A DNA stretch of 64,000 nt from Chondrosia reniformis (Eukaryota; Porifera; Demospongiae; Chondrillida; Chondrillidae): NCBI GenBank assembly GCA_947172415.1, contig OX359193.1, positions 6,256,501-6,320,500 on the forward strand. Reading direction: 5' to 3'. Each line of letters opens with the position of its first letter. Position 1 is the first letter of the stretch. The position numbers were made by a program, and so were the translations under genes. Below, one piece after another: positions 37,811-48,800 of this stretch. The notes under the pieces are model-generated. The model saw nothing but the letters and a program-made list of their open reading frames with translations. It was not told the DNA's origin and did not search any database.

Positions 37811-39016
37811 ATTGCTAATAAGTATTTCCTTCTACTTGTCAAAGTATTCTTACTTCTACCTTCACTTCATTCTCAAGACTCTGACAGAGTTTGCATTGAT
37901 CCAAAAGGTGATAGAGTCTCCTTTGATATTATTGGTGTGCCTGGACAAGAAGGTCCCTCTGGTCCAGTGGGTCCAAAAGGTGACAAAGGAAACAAGGGAG
38001 ACATTGGTCTTGTAGGGCCCAAAGGCAGTCAAGGTGAGAGGGGAGATCAAGGTGTGAATGGTGCACAAGGAGTGAGAGGTTTACCAGGCCTTCCTGGAGC
38101 ACCAGGTGAGAGAGGTGAACCTGGTAATCCTGGTACTCAAGGTCCCCAAGGACCCAGGGGAGTGCCTGGTCTACCTGGTGACACACAGCTAACAGAGGCT
38201 GAGAGAAACATCATTCTTAGCAATCTGACTGCAGTGTTGGATAACTTGGTTAAAGAGAGAACTGCTGAACTGGAGAATGCTCTCTATTGCTACAGAGGTC
38301 AGTGTGGTGAGTGTAATAACAGATCCATCAGCACACTGTGTGGAGTGAGAGGTCCATGGAGAAGAGTGGCTCACATCAACATGTCAGAGGAAGGAGCAGT
38401 GTGTCCTCCTGGACTGAGAGAGGCTTCTAATGAGACTCTTGGCATAAAGGCTTGTGGTCGTAGTGTTAATAACAAGTGCTCTTCTGTTGATTTTCCAAAT
38501 GGTAGGTATTCGTACACTCAGATATGTGGAATAGTTAGAGGTTATCAAGATGGGAGAAACAATGCATTTGGACCATCCACATATTTCCCAAATCTAGCTA
38601 ATCTAGACAGTCCTTATGTTGATGGTATCTCCATCACTCGAGGATCTCCTCGTCAACATGTCTGGACATATGCTGCCCGAACAACTGAGAGTGATGGTGA
38701 ATTTTGTCCATGTGCTAACAACCCTAAATTGAGAACTGAAGTACCAGATTTTGTTGGTGATGACTATTATTGTGAATCAGGCTTTGATAACCCTCCATCT
38801 GATGATAGATATCCTTTAAGACCCACCTCATGGAATGATCCATTGTGGGATGGAGAAGGATGCACCATTCCAGAGAACAGATGTTGTGATAGATATGGTT
38901 GGTTTCATAAGAGTGTCCCTTGTACCACTGAAAACATTGAGGTCAGGTGGTGTGGAAATGGTGCACATGACAATGAAAATGTCTTTACTGATTTGGTGGA
39001 GATATGGGTGCTCTAA
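37811..39016 (+). CDS. collagen-stalked protein, array gene 11, start codon lost
   Basis: The body is intact (401 codons plus stop), but the usual ATGGCTAA start reads ATTGCTAA at 37811. The frame is open upstream to an ATG at 37706, which would add 35 residues and bury the signal sequence. That upstream ATG precedes the CATAAAAGC promoter element, so it is probably not in the mRNA. Unless ATT is used, the gene would not make a secreted protein. Head patches: [36 protein letters not shown] and GAHDN. Its 5' half resembles gene 6 and its 3' end gene 7. Type I promoter, NF1-tail spacer. Confidence 0.7.
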   Translation: MANKYFLLLVKVFLLLPSLHSQDSDRVCIDPKGDRVSFDIIGVPGQEGPSGPVGPKGDKGNKGDIGLVGPKGSQGERGDQGVNGAQGVRGLPGLPGAPGERGEPGNPGTQGPQGPRGVPGLPGDTQLTEAERNIILSNLTAVLDNLVKERTAELENALYCYRGQCGECNNRSISTLCGVRGPWRRVAHINMSEEGAVCPPGLREASNETLGIKACGRSVNNKCSSVDFPNGRYSYTQICGIVRGYQDGRNNAFGPSTYFPNLANLDSPYVDGISITRGSPRQHVWTYAARTTESDGEFCPCANNPKLRTEVPDFVGDDYYCESGFDNPPSDDRYPLRPTSWNDPLWDGEGCTIPENRCCDRYGWFHKSVPCTTENIEVRWCGNGAHDNENVFTDLVEIWVL

Positions 39017-39386
39017 CATTGTGTGAATAAATATGAACTGTATAACATGCAACATTTTGTACTCTTGCATTTTCAAAATTTAATTACATGAAATGTTTGT
39101 TGGTGTTCTACACGTCTTTGACTACATTGTGCATATACATTATGTTGTCATTTCATTAAAAACTTTGTAATCTCTTTGATTATGCTGCTTTTGGTTTGGA
39201 TTTATATAATTAATCTTATCTATACGTACATATACATACTAAGCATTAAATTATTATATACATATATACCTTTTAGAATACACTTGTTGAAATTGGTCAT
39301 TTCACACATAATATACAAAACTAAATTATTTGATGTCATTAAAATAACCTGTAGATAAACAATGTCAAAAACTTAACAAGTAAAAA

Positions 39387-40441
39387 TCACACTTCAGTTT
39401 CCGATTTCTTAGGACTACTACACTTGTTCAATAAGGCACTCAGGTAGGCATTCAGGAGACTAGTTCTCTTTGCAGCACTTTCAGGTTCCTGGATAAATAC
39501 AGTAGGTACTTATAGCAAGAACAATAATTGACTAAACATTGAAGGAGAGACTAAAAATATACTAAATGAAAGTTAACAGCTACAAATGATGATAATGTAT
39601 GTACCTTTAAAAATGGTGAGGTAAATTTCACTAAGATAAAGATGAGTCACATGGTAATCACATGGTAATCACATTGGAGTCACATGACATTCACACTGTA
39701 ATAACATACATGCATGTACACAGTAACTCTACCTTTCACAAAGGTTTCTGGGATATTCAGAGATGACTCTTGGAAAGCCACTTTTATCAAATGCTGGATT
39801 GCCATGATAGTCTCATGCTGGTGGCTTTGGAGTAACAACTGAGACATGTGCTTTTGGAGAACTGAATATCTGTGCACATGTTACAGAGACACTGACCCAT
39901 GGAAGTCAAACAGGAAATGTGGTATCACTTACATTATAGGGTAGACATCTTTAAACACATCACAGGCTTGACTGAGGAAAGTGCAGAATCATCAGAATAA
40001 ATAACTGCTCCAGACTGTAAGTGGATAAATCACAACATTTAAATTAACCATTTCTTTGAGTGTTCCTTAAATACTTCACAAACAGCAAAGGTATTTCACA
40101 AGTGTTTGTATAAAGCTGCATGAGTACTTTTGTACCAAATTGTATGCTACGAAGAGTACGTAGGTTAAACACACTAAAGTCATTTACTTGTGAAGGAAAA
40201 TGTCAAACAAGCACAGTATAAGGATTTCAATAGGACTTAGAAATAGTTGAATATCTCTACTGTGTTTCCTACTTCCAAATAGTATTACCACTTACTATTA
40301 ATATGAGGAGGAGAACCCTGATCTGATTAGATTCCACAGCCTTATTCTCCAGCAGTAGTGGCAACACATCATCTCTGGTGTATGTGTTCATTGTCCAACA
40401 CTAAAAAAGTGAAAAAAGAGCTTTCCAAATAAGGACATTGC
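39387..40441 (-). pseudogene. NF1 tail copy 5 (several deletions)
   Basis: The terminal exon (stop at 39387-39389) and the [14 protein letters not shown] exon are kept. The 47-nt exon has lost its 5' part with its acceptor, the [14 protein letters not shown] exon lacks about 19 bases, and the first exon is cut after about 120 bases (CATTGTCCAACAC runs into CTAAAAAAGTG). The partial upstream exon still ends at the common breakpoint, 40441. Clearly dead. Confidence 0.85.
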
Positions 40442-40913
40442 AACTCTAATATGTGCATTAAATTCTAGTGTTCAAACTTAATGTTAGATATTCAGCAAAA
40501 ATATACTGTTTGCCATGAAATTTTCAAGAACTCATTGGATATACGTACTTTATAGATATCTGTGAATACTGTCACCTAGTTGCAGCTCCATATCAGCTGA
40601 TTTGGGAGAGTGACAGGAGCACTTGGGGCTGAAACATCTGACAATCGAGAAGAGACAACAAAACTGCGTCTTCAGACACTCTAAAAGTCGAAAGATGATC
40701 CTTTCAAAAGATAATTGCTTCAGGTGTTTACTTAAAGTCCAGTCCCCACTCATATGAAAGCCATATTTATATTGAGCTTTACATCTTATTAGTTTATGCA
40801 TGTCATTAGAGGTCTGCTGTATAAACACTAAGGGAGGTCATGCCCTTATTACATGTACCTATATATATTTCATTTGGAGTTCATTATCCTAATAATCTAG
40901 CTAGCCAGTAAGG
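40442..40913 (+). promoter_or_regulatory. type II promoter region of gene 12
   Basis: Starts at the NF1 breakpoint. Contains the repeat-derived block (GACACTCTAAAAGTCGAAAG, about 40647-40715), TATATATATTTCATTTGG near 40859 and TAATCTAGCTAGCC before ATGGTAAAT. Almost identical to the region upstream of gene 9. Confidence 0.55.
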
Positions 40914-42119
40914 ATGGTAAATAAATGCTTTCTTCTGCTAGTCAAAGTGTTCTTACTTCTACCTTCACTTCATTCTCAAGACTCTGATAGAGTTTGCATT
41001 GATCCAAAAGGTGATAGAGTCTCCTTTGATATTATTGGTGTGCCTGGACAAGAAGGTCCAGCTGGTCCTGTGGGTCCAAAAGGCAACAAAGGAAACAAGG
41101 GAGACATTGGTCTTGTAGGGCCCAAAGGCAGTCAAGGTGAGAGGGGAGATCAAGGTGTGAAAGGTGTACAAGGAGTGAGGGGTTTATCAGGCCTTCCTGG
41201 AGCACCAGGTGAGAGAGGTGAACCTGGTAATCATGGTACTCAAGGTCCCCAAGGACCCAGGGGAGTGCCTGGTCTACCTGGTGACACACAGCTAACAGAG
41301 GCTGAGAGAGACATCATTCTTAGCAATCTGACTGCAGTGTTGGATAACTTGGTTAAAGAGAGAACTGCTGAACTGGAGAATGCTCTCTATTGCTACAGAG
41401 GTCAGTGTGGTGAGTGTAGTAACAGATCCATCAGCACACTGTGTGGAGTGAGAGGTCCATGGAGAAGAGTGGCTCACATCAACATGTCAGAGGAAGGAAC
41501 AGTGTGTCCTCCTGGACTGAGAGAGGCTTCCAATGAGACTCTTGGCATAAAGGCTTGTGGTCGTAGTGTTGATAACAAGTGCTCCTCTGTTGATTTTCCA
41601 ACTGGTAGGTCTTCGTACACTCAGATATGTGGAATAGTTAGAGGTTATCAAGATGGGAGCAATCATGCATTTGGACCATCCACAAATCACCCAAATCTAG
41701 CTAATCTAGACAGTCCTTATGTTGATGGTATCTCCATCACTCAAGGATCTCCTCGTCAACATGTCTGGACATATGCTGCCCGATTAACTGAGAGTCGTGG
41801 TGGATTTTGTCCATGTGCTAACAATCCTAATGTGAGAACTGAAGTACCAGATTTTGTTGGTGATGACTATTATTGTGAATCAGGCTTTGTTAACTCTCCA
41901 TCTGATGGTAGACATTATTTAAGACCCACCTCATGGAATGATCCATTGTGGGACGGAGAAGGATGCATCATTCCAGAGAACAGATGTTGTGATAGATATG
42001 GTTGGTTTCATAAGAGTGTCTCTTGTACCACTGATAACATTGAGGTCAGGTGGTGTGGGAATATGCCAGTCAGTATAGAAAATATATTTACAGAGTTGGT
42101 GGAGATATGGGTGCTCTAA
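40914..42119 (+). CDS. collagen-stalked secreted protein, array gene 12
   Basis: Intronless, 401 aa; signal peptide, stalk ([17 protein letters not shown]), neck and head, all conserved Cys present. Head patches: [41 protein letters not shown] and MPVSI; the C terminus reads [13 protein letters not shown]. It is the last gene of the array and is convergent with the functional NF1 tail, whose stop lies 713 bases away. The arrangement gene 12 plus NF1 tail is probably closest to the ancestral unit that was amplified leftwards. Confidence 0.88.
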   Translation: MVNKCFLLLVKVFLLLPSLHSQDSDRVCIDPKGDRVSFDIIGVPGQEGPAGPVGPKGNKGNKGDIGLVGPKGSQGERGDQGVKGVQGVRGLSGLPGAPGERGEPGNHGTQGPQGPRGVPGLPGDTQLTEAERDIILSNLTAVLDNLVKERTAELENALYCYRGQCGECSNRSISTLCGVRGPWRRVAHINMSEEGTVCPPGLREASNETLGIKACGRSVDNKCSSVDFPTGRSSYTQICGIVRGYQDGSNHAFGPSTNHPNLANLDSPYVDGISITQGSPRQHVWTYAARLTESRGGFCPCANNPNVRTEVPDFVGDDYYCESGFVNSPSDGRHYLRPTSWNDPLWDGEGCIIPENRCCDRYGWFHKSVSCTTDNIEVRWCGNMPVSIENIFTELVEIWVL

Positions 42120-42334
42120 CATTTTGTGAATGTACGTAGACAAACTGTAACATGCATTATTTTGTACTCTTGAAAACATTGTTGGCGTTATACATGTCTT
42201 TGACCATACTACATTGTGCATATACATTATGTTGTAATTTCATTAAAGACTTTGTAATTTCTTTGATAAGCTGCTTTTGGTTTGAATCTTATCTATACAT
42301 CTATACGTACACTAAGCATTAAGCTATTATAATA

Positions 42335-42707
42335 CAGTGTAACCCCTTATATCAGTATACGGGACTCTCTGAAATGCGGACGTCGCGATTATGCAGACAC
42401 AAATATAAGGTCCTGATTGTTGCCCATAGACGTACGTATATAACTAACCTCTGAATTACGGACACCTCGATATCCTTGTACAGTGTATATCAATACAATA
42501 GAAAATACAGTCTTTAAAGTGGACAATAATTACAGTAGAAAGGAAATAACATTTCAGCCGGTGGATTCTTCAAGGATCTTCTTCAATCGATTATATATAA
42601 GAATGAGGCTTAGGCTCTGCATAATAAAACCCCTGAAAAGTGGACACCCCTATAATAAGGACCGTTTGGGAATGTCCTAAAGTGTCCGGATTATAGGGGT
42701 TCCACTG
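42335..42707. mobile_element. Tc1/mariner-pogo-like MITE
   Basis: A 373-bp element with imperfect terminal inverted repeats: left CAGTGTAACCCCTTATAT, right (reverse complement) CAGTGGAACCCCTATAATCC. It is flanked by TA at 42333-42334 and 42708-42709, the target duplication of Tc1/mariner-type transposons. No open frame. It sits between gene 12 and the NF1 terminal exon and is missing at the same point of the other five NF1 tail copies, which read on without interruption. Confidence 0.75.
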
Positions 42708-42831
42708 TATGTACTTTTTAGAATACACTTGTTGAAATTGGTCATTTCACACATAATATACAAAACTAAATTATTTGATGTCATTAAAATAACCTGTAGA
42801 TAAACAATGTCAAAAACTTAACAAGTAAAAA

Positions 42832-45800
42832 TCACACTTCAGTTTCCGATTTCTTAGGACTACTACACTTGTTCAATAAGGCACTCAGGTAGGCATTCAG
42901 GAGACTAGCTCTCTTTGCAGCACTTTCAGGTTCCTGGATAAATACGTCAAGAAACAATAGTAGACTAATTAACATTGAAGGAGAGACTAAATAAAAGTTA
43001 ACAGTTGATGATAATGTATAAAAATATACATACGTATGTACCTTTAAAAATGGTGAGGTAAATTTCACTAGGCCACTAAATCCAATGTCTGCAGATAAAT
43101 AGGAGTCACATGGTAATCACATGGTAATCACATTGGAGTCACATGACATTCACACTGTAATAACATGCAGGTACAAAGTAACTGTACCTTTCACAAAGGT
43201 TTCTGGGATATTCAGAGATGACTCTTGGAAAGCCACTTTTATCAAATGCTGGATTGCCATGATAGTTTCATGTTGGTGGCTTTGGAGTAACAACTGAGAC
43301 ATGTGCTTTTGGAGAACTGAATATCTGTGCACATGTTACAGAGACACTGACCCATGGAAGTCAAACAGGAAATGTGGTATCACTTACATTATAGGGTAAA
43401 CATCTTTAAACACATCACAGGCTTGACTGAGGAAAGTGTACAAAACCTTTGTTTTGGCAGAATCATCAGAATAGATAACTGCTCCAGACTGTAAGTGGGA
43501 TAAATCACAACATTCAAAAAGAACCATTTCTTTGAGTGTTCCTTAAATACTTCACAAAATGTGTTAACGGTAAAGGAATTTCACAAGTGTTTGAGACAGC
43601 TTTAAAGCTGAGTACGTTTTGTACCAAATTGTACAAGAGTAGGTTAAACACACTAAAGTCATTTACTTGTGAAGGAAAATGCAAACAAGCACAAGTATAA
43701 GGAGTTTAATATGAAGATTTAAATAGGAATAGTTGAATATCTCTACGTGCTTACTCCTTCCAAATAGTATTACTTACTATTAATAAGAGGAGGAGAACCC
43801 TGGCCTGATTAGATTCCACAGCCTTATTCTCCAGCAGTAGTGGCAACACATCATCTCTGGTGTGTGTTCTTTGTCCAACACTTTCAGCAAGTTCAAGCCG
43901 AAATTTGTCACTCACTGTAAATAACACTGCAACATAAGCCAAGTTGTCTCTAGTGATATCAAAGCAACCACTGGAAATGGGTAAAGAATATAGTGAGAAG
44001 ACTACAAGACATTTACTTAAGGTTTCTCTTACAGTTCGTCTCTGTGTATGTGTAGCTGAAAGAGCTTTCCAAATAAGGACATTGCCCTCTGCCTAACTCC
44101 GGCTACTTGATGATGAAATCCTTTGTACAAAACTGCTGACAAGGCAAAGTTAAAGTCCGACATGAAGGAGATGCCTACTTCTTTATCCAAAGGATCCAGA
44201 TGTTTCTGGAGAGCCGTTCTTGCACCCAGTACTAGCTCAGATAATGGCTATAGAGTCACATATAAACATTTACCTGTACCAGATCAATATCCAAATACCA
44301 TATATGTAAATAAAATGAAGAGAAAAACAGTGGAGAAGATATGTGACAAGAGATTCCAGCTGAACTGATGTTAGTATAAGAAGAAAAACAGCTATTATTT
44401 CTCAATGACAGAACAGAATTTTCATTTTTTTCTCTTTTTAAATTGGGTTTCTTGTATAGAGTAACACAGGACAAATAGTCCTAGTGTTGAGTATGCACAC
44501 GAAGCACTCAAAAATACGTAATATACCATTACCTGTGCATCAGCCAGTCCCTGGTCCAGTAGGCCTGAAATACACTCCTGTATGAGAACCTGTGCCGAGG
44601 AGTACAGGACTGAGTCACCAAGTTCCAATGTTGCTATAGCAACCCAAAATATGTGTCTAAGGAGTATGTTTTGATGTTCCAGGTGTGAAACATAGTGAGA
44701 CAAACACAGCAAAATGGTCTCCAGGAGTATACTCTTCTCAGGATAATGTGACATTACCTGGGAGAGAAGAAAGCATCACGATTTTATGTTGGGGATGTGA
44801 ACAATGGAATATCTCACTTGGGAAAATTTCTGTAGTATCTGCAGCACATTTGAGGTTGATATGGTAACGTTTTCTTGTCTGCTCCAAGAGGCCAGAGCTA
44901 TGAATCCATGTGATTGGAGAGCACAGCTCTGCTCAAAAGCAAATGTTGTAGCAAGCTCCTTCCACTGGCTTGTCCACTGAACTTCCTTAATTTCAGAAAT
45001 GGCAATATGAAGAATTTCAAGGAAGTGGTTGGCCATAATGAGCAGAGAGGTAACTGATAGAGAAGATGATGAGCTTGTGGATGGGTTTGTGAACTTTGTA
45101 TCTGGAGCAGCATCTCCTTGAAGTGCCATACCAGCGGAGGACTTGACATCAGATATACCTGAAATAAACAAATATTAAAAATTACACTGACATTTATAAA
45201 ATCAGCTTTTTAAGATATGGAATTTCTATAGAGAATATTTCTTACCAAAATGATAATTAGCTCTTGGGTGGGAGAGCTCCACTATTTTAAGGGTAAGACC
45301 CTTTAATATGTCGCCTTTTTGTGCAAACTGCTGTAGGCTTGCCAGTGTTTGTAAGGTATTGATGACAATACTATGAATGGATGCCTTGACGACCACAGAA
45401 CCACTTGACAGGAGCATCAGACAGATAAACAAGATGTCAGGAGCATGGACTATCACTGAAGGGACAGGCAAAGGAGAGGTCACATGATGTCATGTGATGA
45501 TCTAAATAAGTATTGCAAAAGTAGAGCATGAGCTTGGACTGAAGAAGACGGAGGAACTGAGGGATTGAGGGAGATGGAGGGATTGAGGGAGATGGAGGGA
45601 CTGAGGGAGATGGAGGGACTGAGGAAGATAGAAGGACTGAGGGAGATGGAGGGAGTGAGGGAGATGGAGGGAGTGAGGGAGATGGAGGGAGTGAGGGAGA
45701 TGGAGGGATTGAGGAAGATGGAGGGATTGAGGGAGATGGAGGGACTGAGGGAGTAGATACAGAAGGAAGAAAAAAGGAAAACAAATGAATAAAAAGAGTG

Positions 45801-48800
45801 TTTAGCTTACCATTGAGTCTGTCATCAAAGGAAAGATAGAGAATCATTCTAATCAGAGAAGTAATGTCCATCCATGATGGCTGCAGGTCTAACTTTGACC
45901 CTAAATCCTCATGCATCTTACGGAGCACCTAAATACAACCAACAATGAAAACTACCAAAGTGTATCAGCCTGCAAATGGACACAAACCTTCAAAGTTCTG
46001 GTTATAATCTTCTCAGCAACCAATTCCTTATTGACAGTTGCCAAGGAGATACAGGTCTGACAGAGTGTCTCAGACTTTTTGCCTACAGTCTCAGAGCTTC
46101 TGCTCTCCTTCACGAAGAGATCCAACACTACATCTAGTAAAGTGTTCACCTTGCCAACCGCACACCAGATATGCTCTTGAAGCAATGGGGAGATCTACGT
46201 ACATACAAATGGCCCCATGTGACTTATAAGTGATCAATAATAACTGGTGCCTGTTTGCATACTTCTTGTTCTGATAGTGTTAGATTAATCAGCATCTTTA
46301 AGACATTCAGAAGCTTATCGTGTTCTGTTGTTTCTCCCTCTTTCTTGTTCATAAACCTGCAGTATTAGCAGTGGCATGTGATACAGTTCTAAGACATACT
46401 CTTTAAAGGACTAGCCTTCCAAGGTTCTTTAGCCAAGGAGAGATATAGTGCAGACAGTAAATCTTTTGGCCCATGGCAGCCTTCTGCATGCTAGCAATTG
46501 CCTCTGATAGGAACTCAAGAGTTAGCTGTGGCTCATTAATGGCCAGTTCTGAACTGACAGCTGCTATGTAGCCAGTGTCATTGAATGGTATACACAAATC
46601 TGCAAATTTAAAGAAATGAACTGATTTTTAAACATGCAGCAAATTATACAAGAGAAGAGTACTGTAAGATTTAAGGCCTGGGAAAACATCTTATTGTCCT
46701 ATGCCAATACACACAGGGGACAAACTCAAATGAATTCATAACAATAACGGGATATAGGAGAGGAACTACAGTACGTATGTACACTTGTCACCAGCTGATA
46801 GGAGTGTCTAAAAATAGAACTTTTGCACTTCAGCTATCTATTACTATAGGAAGCCAGTGATAGATAAAATATTGTGTATCACTGATGAGCCCAAATGATG
46901 GTGAGGTTCTTTGATATGTTTTCCATCTTGGATGACTGGGAGGCGATCACTGGTTGCCAATTTAATAGGACTTCAGCCCCCCATCCAAGATTAGACTGGG
47001 GTCACTTGGCTGGTTTGGTGTAATATGTTTCCAGTGATTATTTACTTACCATCATAGCCTTTACATGGCTCAGTGCAATTAACTCTTTTTTATTCATATT
47101 GAACATATAAACACATTCTGTGTGCATTAGCTATTTATATACATAGGTATGCACATGAATTATACTATAAGGACTAGTTGTGCAATTGGAGAGACTGTTC
47201 TTACGAGTTGATTCTACAACATGTCCGGTGAGTTGCATGTTAAAGGCCTCCTTCATTGCACAGAGCAGGCTATATCCAGCAATGCGCACTTGTGGGTGAG
47301 CACTGCCACAATTATAGAGAGCAATATTGAGGAAGGTCCCGGGAACATCCTTTGGACTCAACTCTCTCTCCAGTATATAGCGACTCTGTAAATAAGGGCA
47401 TTAAGCTGGTAACCAAGGGTAACCACTTAACCACATCAAAGCTTACAGGCTGCTGTATCTGCCATTTTGAGACCATTTGATTAATTAGCCGAACAATAGG
47501 CCATGGATCCTGGGTAACCAATTTGAGTGGCTGCTGGGCAGAGATTAAACGGATAAAGAAGCTTTCTTTTTCTTCACTGACAATTCCTTCTCTGATGGTG
47601 GATATGTGGTAGAAGTCTTTAATGACAGTGGGCTGGCCAAAGACTTGCTGCTTGTCCTGTTGCGTAACAATGACACCTTCTGATGTAACACTAATCTGGA
47701 CTGGGAGGCGTATGGCTTTCTCTGTGACAGTGTGACCAGTACAATCCTGCATGCACGCAAAGCAAAAACATAACTATAACTACAAATGATTTATAGTAGA
47801 GCAAAATGTAGAGAGATTATCAGCTCGCTCTGATAAATGAAATCACCATTAATTACTGTGAATGGCAACTAATTACGTACTTTTTTGTAGATAGTACAAG
47901 AGAGAAGTCTAAATATGGTAAATGTACGTAGCGCAGTGTGTGGTCATAACCAGCTGTCCTGCAGGGGTTCAATTCCCAGTATTTGTTCTTTTTTTCATAT
48001 TTTTCATATTTTTCCTCTTACTATCCCACTCCATACATTAGTCTACTACCCTTCACATCTCATCTAACACTCCATACATAAGTCTACTACCCTTCACCTC
48101 TCATCTAACACTCCATACATTAGTCTACTACCCTTCACCTCTCATCTAACACTCCATACATTAGTCTACTACCCTTCACCTCTCATCTAACACTCCATAC
48201 AATAGTCTACTACCCTTCACCTCTCATCTAACACTCCATACAATAGTCTACTACCCTTCACCTCTCATCTAACACTCCATACAATAGTCTACTACCCTTC
48301 ACCTCTCATCTAACACTATACCACTCCATGCATAGTCAACTAACCATTGCTTGAGGATCTGTTTCAAAGTTTGTAGTTGAGTCTGGTAACTTGAGCGAGG
48401 TTGGATCAATATATTCAGAAAACTTGGACAATGAATCTACCATCACCAGCTTCTTTGATCCCTAAAATATAAGGAACAGATCAAGAATGATATGTACTGG
48501 TCACATGATAGTCACATGACAGTCACATGTATAATGTATACATACCTTTATGTGTGAGAATATTCTATAGGCTAGTTTACTAGCAAATATTCTGAAACAC
48601 GAGTTGCAGTTGTAAAGGTAGACGACATCCAAGTGGGACATTACCAGCTCAGGAACAAATACAGCAAACTGAACCATGGTATCCAGCTATAGAGATAGAG
48701 GACGTCACCATAGCAACCTATTACATTCTGTTACAACCAATTGTGACCACCTCTGGTGTGTTTCGCTCCTGCATTGATGTGCTATCAAGCACAAGCTCAA

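Noticed and set aside
44256-44474. Minus-strand open frame of 72 codons between two NF1 exons
   Set aside because: It lies in the intron between exons 44533-44757 and 44033-44235, which join exactly in phase without it, and it resembles no part of neurofibromin.
48028-48322. Possible CRISPR array (regular 41-bp repeat)
   Set aside because: The whole unit repeats without unique spacers, and it lies in an intron of a metazoan gene.
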